64,000 bases of DNA from positions 1-64,000 of the forward strand of contig NZ_RZIJ01000025.1 of NCBI RefSeq assembly GCF_003989665.1, given 5' to 3'. Below the pieces are notes generated by a model. That model saw nothing but the letters and a program-made list of their open reading frames with translations, did no database searches and was not told the origin of the DNA. Position numbers and translations under genes: made by a program. This DNA comes from Azospirillum doebereinerae (lineage in GTDB: Bacteria > Pseudomonadota > Alphaproteobacteria > Azospirillales > Azospirillaceae). Below, one piece after another: positions 1 to 7,770 of this stretch (positions are counted from its first letter, which is position 1; every line of letters starts with the position of its first letter).

Positions 1-84
1 TACAGAAAGCACATCGTGGAGAACGAGATGCTGAACGGCGAGACCATCCGCCTCGACGGCGCCATCCGCATGGCGCCGCAGTAA
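1..84 (+). CDS. C-terminal end of an SDR-family 3-hydroxyacyl-CoA dehydrogenase (partial)
   Basis: Only the last 27 codons are inside the window, ending with TAA at 82-84. The tail contains ENEMLNGETIRLDGAIRMAP, which closely resembles the C-terminus of the type II 3-hydroxyacyl-CoA dehydrogenase (HSD17B10-like) short-chain dehydrogenases, where an 'NGEVIRLDGAIRM' segment closes the Rossmann fold. Such enzymes oxidise 3-hydroxyacyl-CoA with NAD+ in fatty or branched-chain acid degradation. The assignment rests on this short tail only; catalytic residues lie outside the window. A strong intrinsic terminator follows 24 bases after the stop, so this is the end of a transcription unit. Confidence 0.7.
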   Translation, partial: YRKHIVENEMLNGETIRLDGAIRMAPQ

Positions 85-107
85 CCGGACGCGCGCAGCT
101 TGGTTTC

Positions 108-137
108 GGAAACGGCCCCTTCGCGGGGCCGTTTTCC
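108..137 (+). terminator. Intrinsic terminator after the SDR gene
   Basis: Perfect stem GGAAACGGCCCC / GGGGCCGTTTTCC around a small TTCGC loop, ending in a TTTT run. It sits just downstream of the TAA at 82-84. Confidence 0.8.
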
Positions 138-261
138 ATTGGCCGCCCCCCCGCCAGCCCTCGCCGATGCCCGTCCGGCGCATGGCACGATTGATCGAAG
201 CGCGGGTTTGTCGACGGACTGAACTGTGGGTATGATCCCCAAGGTGTTTAACAAATCGAAC

Positions 262-287
262 ACCCGTATGAAAAATGCGGGTATAAT
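262..287 (+). promoter_or_regulatory. Probable promoter/operator of the aminotransferase gene
   Basis: A perfect TATAAT lies at 282-287, about 20 bases before the start codon. It is overlapped by an inverted repeat, ACCCGTAT (262-269) and ATGCGGGT (275-282), 7 of 8 positions pairing. A related GGGTATGATCC stands at 228-238 and GGGTATAATCC at 279-289. No good -35 box is visible 17 bases upstream, so activator dependence or regulator binding over the -10 is plausible but inferred. Confidence 0.4.
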
Positions 288-307
288 CCATTGACAGGAT
301 GGGCAAG

Positions 308-1678
308 ATGACCGCGACCGGCAACTCGGCGGCGAGCCGCGACAAGGCTTTCGTTCTCCACCCCTACACCAACCTGCACGCCCACGAGACGCAAGGCCCG
401 CTGATCATCGAGCGCGGCGAGGGCGTGCGCGTCTACGACGACGCCGGCAACGCCTACATCGAGGCCATGGCGAGCCTGTGGTGCGTCTCGCTGGGCTGGG
501 GGGAGGAGCGTCTGGTCCAGGCGGCGGCCAAGCAGATGCGCCAGTTGTCCAGCTACCACATCTTCGGCCACAAGTCGCACGAGCCGGGCATCGACCTCGC
601 CGAAAAGCTGATCAAGCTGGCGCCCGTGCCGATGTCGAAGGTGTTCTTCGCCAATTCGGGCTCGGAAGCCAACGACACGGCGGTCAAGCTGATCTGGTAC
701 TACAACAACGCGCTCGGCCGGCCCGAGAAGAAGAAGATCCTGGCGCGGACGCGCGGCTACCACGGCGTGACGGTGGCGTCGGCCAGCCTGACCGGCCTGC
801 CCAACAACCACCGCGACTTCGACCTGCCGATCGCCCGCATCCTGCACGCCGACTGCCCGCACCACTACCGCAACGCCCATCCGGGCGAGAGCGAGGAGGA
901 TTTCGCGACCCGTCTGGCCGAGCAGCTTGAGGCGCAGATCCTGGCCGAGGGGCCGGACACCGTCGCCGCGTTCTTCGCGGAGCCGATCATGGGGGCCGGC
1001 GGCGTGGTGGTTCCGCCCGCGACCTACTATGAGAAAATCCAGGCGGTGTTGAAGAAATACGACATCCTGCTGGTCGCCGACGAGGTCATCTGCGGGTTCG
1101 GCCGGACCGGGACTTTCTGGGGCAGCCAGACCCTGGGGATGCGTCCGGACATCCTGACCTGCGCCAAGCAGCTCTCCTCGGGCTACCTGCCGATCTCGGC
1201 GGTGATGGTGTCCGAGGCCGTCTATCGGGCCTGCGTCGACGAGAGCAAGAAGATCGGCACCTTCGGCCACGGCTACACCTACTCCGCCCATCCGGTGGCG
1301 GCGGCGGTGGCGCTGGAGACCCTGGCGATCTACGAGGAGCGCGACATCCTGGGCCATGTGCGCGACGTCGCCGTGCCGTTCCAGAAGCGGCTGAAGGCGC
1401 TGGCCGACCACCCGCTGGTCGGCGAGGTCCGAGGCACCGGCCTGATCGGCGCCCTCGAACTGGTCGCCGACAAGGCGACCAAGGCGAACTTCGACCCGGT
1501 CGGCCGGGCCGGGGCGGTGGTGAACACCCTTGCCCAGGAGAACGGCCTGATCGTCCGCGCCATGGGCGATTCCATCGCGCTCTGCCCGCCGCTGGTCATC
1601 GGCGAGGACGACGTTCATCAGGTGTTCGACCGCCTGACCACGGCGCTGGACGCCGCGATCCCGGTCCTGCGCGGGTAG
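308..1678 (+). CDS. Class III (omega) aminotransferase, PLP-dependent
   Basis: A fold-type I, class III aminotransferase of about 456 residues, the usual length of the omega-amino acid:pyruvate / aspartate-aminotransferase-family group. Visible motifs are SGSEANDTAVKL for the PLP phosphate, ADEVICGFGRTG with the ring-nitrogen Asp, and TCAKQLSSGYLPISA carrying the Schiff-base Lys. It would move an amino group from an amine or omega-amino acid to a 2-oxo acid in the cytosol; the substrate cannot be read from sequence. ATG 308 is chosen because AGGA at 295-298 lies 9 bases upstream; an in-frame ATG at 299 has no usable ribosome site. It is unlike glutamate-1-semialdehyde aminomutase. A family A palindromic repeat follows its stop. 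Confidence 0.85.
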   Translation: MTATGNSAASRDKAFVLHPYTNLHAHETQGPLIIERGEGVRVYDDAGNAYIEAMASLWCVSLGWGEERLVQAAAKQMRQLSSYHIFGHKSHEPGIDLAEKLIKLAPVPMSKVFFANSGSEANDTAVKLIWYYNNALGRPEKKKILARTRGYHGVTVASASLTGLPNNHRDFDLPIARILHADCPHHYRNAHPGESEEDFATRLAEQLEAQILAEGPDTVAAFFAEPIMGAGGVVVPPATYYEKIQAVLKKYDILLVADEVICGFGRTGTFWGSQTLGMRPDILTCAKQLSSGYLPISAVMVSEAVYRACVDESKKIGTFGHGYTYSAHPVAAAVALETLAIYEERDILGHVRDVAVPFQKRLKALADHPLVGEVRGTGLIGALELVADKATKANFDPVGRAGAVVNTLAQENGLIVRAMGDSIALCPPLVIGEDDVHQVFDRLTTALDAAIPVLRG

Positions 1679-1684
1679 GGGCTC

Positions 1685-1794
1685 GCCCCCTCCCCATCCC
1701 TCCCCCGCCTCCGGCGGGAGAGGGGACCGGAGCTTTGCGGAAGTCCAGCGGCAGTTCCCTCTCCCGCGAAGCGGGGGAGGGTCAGGGAGGGGGC
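1685..1794. repeat. Interspersed palindromic repeat, family A (copy 1)
   Basis: About 110 bp. The outer arm GCCCCCTCCCCATCCCTCCC pairs with a right-hand arm ending GGTCAGGGAGGGGGC. Each arm also contains its own smaller hairpin (CCCCCGCC..GGCGGGAG and CTCCCGC..GCGGGGGAG). Near-identical copies occur in six other gaps of this window. It lies between the aminotransferase stop and the hemA regulatory region. Confidence 0.85.
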
Positions 1795-1950
1795 AGGCGC
1801 GCCGCTCCCCCGCCCAATCCCGCACACGGGCATGGCCGGTCCACCACCACTAAACAGTCCATCCGCATCTTGGAAACGACTTGGCACACCCCAAGCGAAG
1901 GCGTGGCGCCGGGGTGGTGCGCGTTGTGCCAATGTCTCATTCGCACACGC

Positions 1951-1992
1951 TTGATTTCGGTCAATGCCGGATGGAACTTTCACGACGATGAT
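1951..1992 (+). promoter_or_regulatory. FNR/FixK-type box and -10 element upstream of hemA
   Basis: TTGATTTCGGTCAA at 1951-1964 matches the FNR/FixK dyad TTGAT-N4-ATCAA with one mismatch. If the box is centred at -41.5 (class II position) the start site would fall near 1999. GATGAT at 1987-1992 then sits at the -10 position. ALA synthase genes of other alphaproteobacteria are known FnrL/FixK targets, which supports oxygen-responsive control. The gap 1795-2088 holds no convincing gene. An imperfect dyad CTTGGcacaccCCAAG lies further upstream. Confidence 0.6.
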
Positions 1993-2088
1993 GCCATCAT
2001 GCCGTTGCGTGAGGTTGGGGCGGACGCGTTACACCGCTTGGGACCGGCGCGACACATCGTTGGTATGGCCGCGAACGGAACCCGCGCG

Positions 2089-3303
2089 ATGGATTACGAG
2101 AGCTTCTTCCGCACCCAGATCGCCACCCTCAAGCAGGACGGCCGCTACCGGTTCTTCGCCGATCTGGCGCGGCAGGCGGGGAATTTCCCGACCGCGACCT
2201 TCCGCGACTCCCAGGGGCGCGAGCGGAGCGTGACGGTCTGGTGCTCCAACGACTACCTCGGCATGGGCCAGCACCCCGCCGTTCTGAAGGCCATGCACGA
2301 CGCGCTGGACGAGGTCGGGGCCGGGGCCGGCGGCACCCGCAACATCTCCGGGACCAACCGCTACCACGTGCTGCTGGAGAAGGAACTGGCCGACCTGCAC
2401 GGCAAGGACGCGGCGCTGCTCTTCACCTCGGGCTACGTGTCGAACGACGCGACGCTGACCACGCTGGGCAAGATCCTGCCCAACGCCGTGATCCTGTCGG
2501 ACGCGCTGAACCACAACTCGATGATCACCGGCATCCGCAACTCCGGCGCCGAGAAGCACGTCTTCCGCCACAACGACCCCAAGCACCTGGACGAGCTGCT
2601 GTCGGGCATCGCGCCCGGCCGTCCCAAGGTGGTGGCCTTCGAGAGCGTCTATTCGATGGACGGCGACATCGCCCCCATCCATGACATCTGCGACGTGGCC
2701 GACAAGCACGGCGCGATGACCTACATCGACGAGGTCCACGCGGTCGGCATGTACGGTCCGCGCGGCGCCGGCGTGGCCGAGCGCGACGGCGCGATGGACC
2801 GCTGCACCATCATCGAGGCGACGCTGGGCAAGGCGTTCGGCGTCCAGGGCGGCTACATCACCGGCTCCTCGGCGCTGGTCGATTGCGTGCGCAGCTTCGC
2901 CGCCGGCTTCATCTTCTCGACCTCGCTGGCCCCGGTGCTGGCGGCGGGCGCGCTGGCCAGCATCCGCCACCTGAAGTCCAGCCAGACCGAGCGCGAGCGC
3001 CACCAGGAGCGCGCGGCCAGGCTCAAGCGCCTGTTCGCCGAGGCCGGTTTGCCGGTGATGCCCTCGGTCAGCCACATCGTGCCGCTGATGGTCGGCGACG
3101 CCCACCGCTGCAAGCGCGCCTCGGACGAGCTGCTGGAGCGGCACGGCATCTACGTGCAGCCGATCAACTACCCGACCGTCCCGCGCGGGACCGAACGCCT
3201 GCGCTTCACCCCGACCCCGCTGCACGGCGACGCCGAGATGGAGCGTCTGGTCGAGGCCCTGCTCGACGTGTGGAGCCGGCTGGACCTGCGTCTGGCCGCC
3301 TGA
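2089..3303 (+). CDS. hemA: 5-aminolevulinate synthase (ALA synthase, C4/Shemin pathway)
   Basis: Condenses glycine with succinyl-CoA to 5-aminolevulinate, the first committed step of haem synthesis in alphaproteobacteria. The 404-residue length matches the family. Visible features are the glycine-rich GAGAGGTRNISGTN around residues 77-90, YIDEVHAVGMYG (about 212-223) with the cofactor Asp, and TLGKAFG with the PLP Lys at about residue 248. Start ATG 2089 (MDYESFF) is chosen because ALA synthases begin this way; an in-frame ATG at 2065 would add eight residues. The gene has its own long leader with an FNR-like box. A glutamyl-tRNA reductase homologue is also present near 60 kb. Confidence 0.95.
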   Translation: MDYESFFRTQIATLKQDGRYRFFADLARQAGNFPTATFRDSQGRERSVTVWCSNDYLGMGQHPAVLKAMHDALDEVGAGAGGTRNISGTNRYHVLLEKELADLHGKDAALLFTSGYVSNDATLTTLGKILPNAVILSDALNHNSMITGIRNSGAEKHVFRHNDPKHLDELLSGIAPGRPKVVAFESVYSMDGDIAPIHDICDVADKHGAMTYIDEVHAVGMYGPRGAGVAERDGAMDRCTIIEATLGKAFGVQGGYITGSSALVDCVRSFAAGFIFSTSLAPVLAAGALASIRHLKSSQTERERHQERAARLKRLFAEAGLPVMPSVSHIVPLMVGDAHRCKRASDELLERHGIYVQPINYPTVPRGTERLRFTPTPLHGDAEMERLVEALLDVWSRLDLRLAA

Positions 3304-3462
3304 AAAATCCCTGCGCGAAACAGGCTCTTGGGCGGTACCGACATTTTGCCCCCTGGACAGACGCGGTGTGCGGCCCTAACTTGACGGGAGTGTTGCGATT
3401 GACTCGCAGCGCTCTCGTCTCGTCCCACCCGCCTGTCCCAACCGACTGTCCAGGGGTTTGCC

Positions 3463-4008
3463 ATGTACCGTGACAACTCGCTGATGCCGAAGGAGGCCGT
3501 GCGCCTCGTCGTCCTGGGCACGCTGATCCAGGGCGGGCCGCTGCGCTACGCCGAGCTGGCCGGGTCGGTGCGTCATTTCCTCGACCGCATCGTCGGGCCG
3601 TCGCTCGACCTGATGGGCACCTCGCTGGAGATGCTGCGTTACGAGGGGCTGATCGAGGCGCTGGACGGCAGCGGGATGGAGGACAACGCGCTCCTCGGCC
3701 CGACCGACGCCGGCCGGGCGGAGTTCGAGACGCTGATGCGCGCCAACGTCCGCGCGCCCTCGGCCGAGGGCCTGAACAAGCTGGTCATCGCGCTGAAGCT
3801 GCGCTTCCTGCACCTGCTCGATGCCGAGTCGCAGCGCGAGCAGGTCGACAACCTCGCCATGCTCTGCGAGTCGGAGCTGGCGCGGCTGGGCGACCTGAAG
3901 CGCGCCAACACCGCCGACAGCGGCCATTTCGCCGCGTGGCTCGACCAGGACATCGCCCAGGCCGAGGACCGGCTGGCGTGGTTCCAGGACCGGCTGACCA
4001 AGCTGTAA
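3463..4008 (+). CDS. PadR-like winged-helix protein (putative transcriptional regulator)
   Basis: A 181-residue cytoplasmic protein. Residues 10-80 look like a winged helix: VRLVVLGTLIQGGPLRYAEL, then a helix with LTDR-like SVRHFLDRIVGPSL, then a LGPTDAGRAEFETLM segment typical of the PadR/MarR wing ('L T..G'). The C-terminal half is helical and charged, consistent with the PadR dimerisation arm. This is inferred from pattern only; ligand and targets are unknown. It stands alone, 159 bases after hemA in the same direction, with its own leader, and could regulate a neighbour or itself. Confidence 0.5.
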   Translation: MYRDNSLMPKEAVRLVVLGTLIQGGPLRYAELAGSVRHFLDRIVGPSLDLMGTSLEMLRYEGLIEALDGSGMEDNALLGPTDAGRAEFETLMRANVRAPSAEGLNKLVIALKLRFLHLLDAESQREQVDNLAMLCESELARLGDLKRANTADSGHFAAWLDQDIAQAEDRLAWFQDRLTKL

Positions 4009-4137
4009 GCGTTACCGTTCCGTTTCGGCCGTGTTGCGGGGACGCGACCTTTTCTCCTGGGGTCGCGCCGGGGTTTGTTTCGGACCCGGATTTTGTGTAG
4101 CCTAACGGCTTACCCCAACCTGCCGGAATGACCGCTC

Positions 4138-4914
4138 ATGGCTTCGCTCCTGTCGACCGACGATCTTGAAGACCGCCTTCGCATGGAGTTCGTCGACGAC
4201 GCGCGCGACCGCATGGAGGTCATGAACGCGGCGTTGAACGGCAAGGCCAAGGGCCAGCGCACCGACGCCGAAGTGATCGGCGTGCTGCGGCTGGAAGCCC
4301 ACAATTTCAAGGGCATGGGCACGAGCTTCGGGTACCCCACGGTCAGCCTCGTGGCGCACCGGATGGAGGATTACCTCAGCGGCCTGAAGCAGCTCGACGC
4401 CAAGCAGCTCACCGACGCGCAGACCTTCATCGACCGCATCGCCGAACTGGTGGACCGCGCCGAGCAGCCGCTGCTGGCCGAGACCAACCGCATCATCCGC
4501 GCCCTGCCGGTCCGCTACGAGTTCCAGGTCACCGACGTCGAGGTTCGCAACGTCGAGATCATGCTGGTGACCCCGTCGAAGGTGATCGCCAAGAAGCTGG
4601 GGGCGGAGCTGGCGGCCTGCGGTTTCCGCACCGTGACGGTGACCGACCCCATCGAGTCGATCAGCCTCGCGGTCCGCGTGCCGCCGGACATGGTCATCGC
4701 GTCGATGGTGATGGACGGTCTGTCGGGGCTGGACCTGATCCGTGGCCTGCACGCCATGAGCGTCACGCAGAGCGTGCCGATGGCGCTGCTGACCTCGCTG
4801 AACCTCGACCACCCGTCGCTGAAGGAAATTCCCCACGGCGTGTCGGTCATCCGCGTCGGCGAGCATTTCGGCGACGATTTCGCGGCGGTGGTCGCCAAGC
4901 ACAATCTGGGCTGA
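4138..4914 (+). CDS. Hpt domain protein with a degenerate receiver domain
   Basis: 258 residues. The N-terminal half reads as a histidine phosphotransfer four-helix bundle: LRLEAHNFKGMG places the phospho-accepting His at residue 55, followed by the typical Lys and Gly. Residues about 137-255 align with a response-regulator receiver (PPDMVIASMVMDGLSGLDLI), but the phospho-acceptor Asp is replaced by Ser (about residue 189). The N-terminal acidic pair is also missing (VEIMLVTPS instead of a DD motif). It is therefore probably a phosphotransfer protein with a pseudo-receiver. It stands alone and is followed by a family B repeat. Partner kinases are not in the window. Confidence 0.7.
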   Translation: MASLLSTDDLEDRLRMEFVDDARDRMEVMNAALNGKAKGQRTDAEVIGVLRLEAHNFKGMGTSFGYPTVSLVAHRMEDYLSGLKQLDAKQLTDAQTFIDRIAELVDRAEQPLLAETNRIIRALPVRYEFQVTDVEVRNVEIMLVTPSKVIAKKLGAELAACGFRTVTVTDPIESISLAVRVPPDMVIASMVMDGLSGLDLIRGLHAMSVTQSVPMALLTSLNLDHPSLKEIPHGVSVIRVGEHFGDDFAAVVAKHNLG

Positions 4915-4925
4915 GGCCCGTTTGA

Positions 4926-5075
4926 AGCCCCTCTCCCCTTGTGGGAGAGGGGTTGGGGTGAGGGGGCGCAAGTCCCCTAACTTTCGCCTTCGGCGAATAC
5001 CCCTCATCCCAACCCGCGAACCCATCGGACGCCTTTGGCGTCCTCCGGGATTCGCCCCGCAAGGGGAGAAGGGCT
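4926..5075. repeat. Interspersed palindromic repeat, family B (copy 1, with internal insertion)
   Basis: Begins AGCCCCTCTCCCCTTGTGGG and ends GCAAGGGGAGAAGGGCT, so the ends are inverted. An inner segment TCGCCTTCGGCGA forms a second hairpin. Compared with copy 2 at 8372-8477 it carries about 43 extra bases containing GGACGCCTTTGGCGTCC, a further hairpin. It lies between convergent genes. Confidence 0.8.
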
Positions 5076-5097
5076 CCCTTCGCCGTAGAGATCCTAC

Positions 5098-5550
5098 TCA
5101 CCCCGGAATGGCGGTCGCCCCGACCTTGCCGCGCGGGGCGGCCTTGATCGACGGGCCGGCGTTGTCCGCCGGCTTGGAGATGGTCGTCGTCGTGCCGCGC
5201 GTGCCGGCCGGCGTGCTGCCCTTCAGCCGCAGCAGGTGCAGCCGCACATAGGCGGTCGACCCGGCGGCCTTGACCGCGATCCAGTCGCTGTTGCGCACGC
5301 GGCCCAGCACGGTCACCGCCTGACCCGCGCCGATGGTGGCGACGACGCCGCCGCCGGGCGTGGGCTGGGCCAGCAAGGAGGTGGGCTTGTCCGCCTCCCA
5401 CTCGCCGTAGACCTTCTCCAACCCGGTTCCGCCGCTGGGCGCGCTGCGCACGTCGGGCGGGTTGGGGATGCGCTCGCGCGTCGTGCAGCCGGGGACCAAC
5501 AGCGTGGTCAGGGCCAAGGCCAAGGGGACAAGATGCGCAGGCCGGATCAT
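5098..5550 (-). CDS. SH3-like domain lipoprotein
   Basis: A 150-residue exported protein. The N-terminus MIRPAHLVPLALALTTLLVPGC is a lipoprotein signal with lipobox LVPGC, so the mature protein would be anchored to a membrane on the periplasmic side. The segment SLLAQPTPGGGVVATIGAGQAVTVLGRVRNSDWIAVK is typical of bacterial SH3 domains, often peptidoglycan-associated. The C-terminus is Thr/Pro-rich and disordered. The start was chosen at the signal-peptide Met (5550); longer readings have no signal. Function beyond cell-envelope association is unknown. Confidence 0.7.
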   Translation of the reverse strand: MIRPAHLVPLALALTTLLVPGCTTRERIPNPPDVRSAPSGGTGLEKVYGEWEADKPTSLLAQPTPGGGVVATIGAGQAVTVLGRVRNSDWIAVKAAGSTAYVRLHLLRLKGSTPAGTRGTTTTISKPADNAGPSIKAAPRGKVGATAIPG

Positions 5551-5668
5551 CGGACACCCTAGGGAAACGCTCAACCGTTGGCGCGACCATACAGGAGGAA
5601 CGCCGCCCTTCGCCACCGCAGCGCACCCACAGGGGCTATGCGCTTTTTGGGGCAGGACCGCGCTTCGC

Positions 5669-5917
5669 TCAGAAGGCGGGCGGGCAGCCGCCGGGCTTCA
5701 GGGTGCGGGCGCTCGCCGGCGGGTTGGCGGCCAGCTTTTCCGTTGGGCGGATCGGGCGGCGGACCAGCTCGCCGCCGCAGTTGGGGCAGCGCTCGCCCGG
5801 CAGCCGGCTGCGGCAATCGCCGCAGAAGGTGCATTCGAACGAGCAGATGTAGGCGTTGGGCGACGCGGGCGGCAGGTCGCGGTCGCAGCATTCGCAGTTG
5901 GGGCGGAGTTCCAGCAT
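5669..5917 (-). CDS. DUF1272 zinc-ribbon-type small protein
   Basis: 82 residues. MLELRPNCECCDRDLPP followed by SFECTFCGDC and ERCPNCGGELVRRP is the DUF1272 signature: four CxxC-like pairs that could bind two metal ions. No signal peptide or membrane segment. Function of the family is not established. The gene is monocistronic, upstream (on the minus strand) of the small lipoprotein gene with 118 bases between. Confidence 0.85.
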   Translation of the reverse strand: MLELRPNCECCDRDLPPASPNAYICSFECTFCGDCRSRLPGERCPNCGGELVRRPIRPTEKLAANPPASARTLKPGGCPPAF

Positions 5918-6033
5918 GGGGCGCGGTCCTTCGTGGAGGGTGGCGACGGCACGAAGGATAGCCGACGGCGGACCGTCCCGACATTGGCGCGCTTGCCAAC
6001 ATCCATCAAGATCACGCCAATCCGCGCGCCCAA

Positions 6034-6072
6034 ACGAAAACGGCGCGGCCCTCCGGAGAGAGCCGCGCCGTC
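6034..6072 (-). terminator. Intrinsic terminator of the DEAD-box helicase gene
   Basis: On the minus strand a perfect stem ACGGCGCGGC / GCCGCGCCGT is followed by TTTTCGTTT. It begins about 27 bases after the helicase stop. Confidence 0.8.
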
Positions 6073-6098
6073 GTCACGCCGGTGAAGGCGTCAGCGTG

Positions 6099-7493
6099 TT
6101 ACCAGGACTTGGCGCGGGCCGGGGCCGGCTTGCCGTTGCCGTGCGACTCGCGGCGGGCGTGGTCCGGGCGCGGGCCGGCGTCCGAACGGTGGTTGTCCGA
6201 GCGGGCGTGCTCCGGACGGCCGCCACGGCCGGCGTAACCGCCGGGCTTGTTCTCGCCGCCGCCGTTGCCGTTGCGGTGCCACGGCTTCGGACCGCCGTTG
6301 CCGCTGGGACGGCCGCTGCCGTTGCGGGCGGGGGGACGGCCGCTGCCGGCGGTGAACGGACGCTGCGGCTCCAGGCCGGGGATCGTGTGGATCGCCAGCG
6401 TGGCGTTGGTGTAGCGCTCGATGCGGAACAGCGTCTCGCGGTCGGCGCGCGAGGCGAAGGAGATCGCGATGCCCGAGGCGCCGGCGCGGCCGGTGCGGCC
6501 GATGCGGTGGACGTAGTCCTCCGCCGAACGCGGCAGGTCGAAGTTGATGACGTGGGTGATGTCGCGCACGTCGATGCCGCGCGCGGCGACGTCGGTCGCC
6601 ACCAGCAGGCGGACCTGCCCGGTGCGCAGACGCTGGAGCGTGCGGTTGCGCTTGCCCTGGTCCATGTCGCCGTGCAGGGCGGCGGCGGCGTGGCCGGCGA
6701 GGCTCAGTTCCTCGGCCAGCGTGTCGGCGTCGCGCTTGGTCGCGGCGAAGATGATGGCCTTGCCCACTTCCGGCTGCATCGCGATGTGCTGCAGCAGACG
6801 GCGCTTGTGGTCGAGGTCGTCGGCGTGGTGCAGGCGCTGCTCGACGTTGATCGCCGTCGCCTCGGTCTCCACCGCGACCCGCTCGGGGTTGCGCAGCAGG
6901 TTGCCGGCGAGGCCGGCCATGCGGCGGTCCAGCGTGGCGGTGAACAGCATGGTCTGGCGGGTCGGCGGGCAGCACTTGGCGATGGTTTCCACGTCGTCGT
7001 GGAAGCCCATGTCCAGCATGCGGTCGGCCTCGTCGAGGATCAGCACCTCGACGTAGTCCAGGTCGAGGCGGCGGCGCGACACGTGGTCGATCAGGCGGCC
7101 CGGCGTGGCGACGACGACGTCGACCGGACGCGACAGCAGGCGGAGCTGCTCGCGGTAGGGCATGCCGCCGACCACGTCCACGATGTTCAGCTTCATGAAC
7201 TTCGCGTATTTGCGGGCGGCGTCGGTGACCTGCTTGGCCAGTTCGCGGGTCGGGGCCAGCACCAGCACGCGGGGGGCGGCGACGCCCAGGCGCGGCATTT
7301 CGGCGATGCGGGTCAGGGCCGGCAGCATGAAGGCGGCGGTCTTGCCGGTGCCGGTCTCGGCGGTGGCGAGGATGTCGCGGCCTTCGAGCGCCGGCGGGAT
7401 GGCGGCGGACTGGACCGGGGTGGCGGTGATGTATTCGAAGGACTCAAGGGCCTTCAGGACGAGCGGGTGCAGACCGAGTTCGGAAAACGACAA
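6099..7493 (-). CDS. DEAD-box ATP-dependent RNA helicase
   Basis: A 464-residue RhlE-like helicase: Q motif (TATPVQ, about 24-29), Walker A AETGTGKT (about 45-52), PTREL, TPGRL, DEAD (about 154-157), TAT, and HRIGRTGRAG in domain 2. The final ~80 residues are Gly/Arg/Asn/His-rich and likely bind RNA non-specifically. Role: ATP-driven unwinding of RNA in ribosome assembly, decay or cold adaptation. TTG at 7493 is chosen as start because AGAAGG sits 8 bases upstream and the family begins MSFSELGL; longer readings lack a ribosome site. A promoter and a leader of about 210 nt with a strong hairpin precede it. Confidence 0.9.
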   Translation of the reverse strand: MSFSELGLHPLVLKALESFEYITATPVQSAAIPPALEGRDILATAETGTGKTAAFMLPALTRIAEMPRLGVAAPRVLVLAPTRELAKQVTDAARKYAKFMKLNIVDVVGGMPYREQLRLLSRPVDVVVATPGRLIDHVSRRRLDLDYVEVLILDEADRMLDMGFHDDVETIAKCCPPTRQTMLFTATLDRRMAGLAGNLLRNPERVAVETEATAINVEQRLHHADDLDHKRRLLQHIAMQPEVGKAIIFAATKRDADTLAEELSLAGHAAAALHGDMDQGKRNRTLQRLRTGQVRLLVATDVAARGIDVRDITHVINFDLPRSAEDYVHRIGRTGRAGASGIAISFASRADRETLFRIERYTNATLAIHTIPGLEPQRPFTAGSGRPPARNGSGRPSGNGGPKPWHRNGNGGGENKPGGYAGRGGRPEHARSDNHRSDAGPRPDHARRESHGNGKPAPARAKSW

Positions 7494-7662
7494 AGGATTC
7501 AACCTTCTCAAGACAAGTCGGCACGCCCACGCGCGTCCGGATGACGAACGTGGGAGAAGCCGGCGGTTTCGCCGGGAGGAGGTCGAGAGGGAGAGGCGTC
7601 TATCCGAAGCACGAACCGCCCAACCCCGCCATTGTTTGGGGTGGACGCCCTGCGATATCAAA

Positions 7663-7686
7663 GCGCGTCTCGCTCAAGAGACGCGC
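7663..7686 (-). promoter_or_regulatory. Perfect hairpin in the helicase mRNA leader
   Basis: GCGCGTCTC (7663-7671) and GAGACGCGC (7678-7686) form a 9-bp perfect stem with a 6-base loop, about 20-45 nt into the predicted leader. Long structured leaders are common for cold-responsive RNA helicase genes; a regulatory role here is inference. Confidence 0.5.
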
Positions 7687-7711
7687 GAGCCTCCAGCGAT
7701 CAAGGATGCAG

Positions 7712-7740
7712 TACATAGTCTATCGCGTTGCACAAACCAA
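7712..7740 (-). promoter_or_regulatory. Promoter of the DEAD-box helicase gene
   Basis: Minus-strand TTGGTT, a 17-base spacer and TATGTA. Transcription would start near 7705, giving a leader of about 210 nt. The -10 resembles those of secA (TATGTC) and tRNA-Thr (TATGTT) in this window. Confidence 0.55.
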
Positions 7741-7770
7741 GATCTTTCCGAACGTTAAGCCCTGCGCTCC

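Noticed and set aside
308..1678. Class III aminotransferase as HemL, completing a C5 route
   Set aside because: Sequence around the PLP Lys (TCAKQLSSGYLP) is of the omega-aminotransferase type, not the glutamate-1-semialdehyde aminomutase type.
1840..1900. Sigma54 promoter (TGGCAC near 1880) upstream of hemA
   Set aside because: TGGCAC is present but the following bases (ACCCCAAGC) lack the TTGC element at the required spacing.
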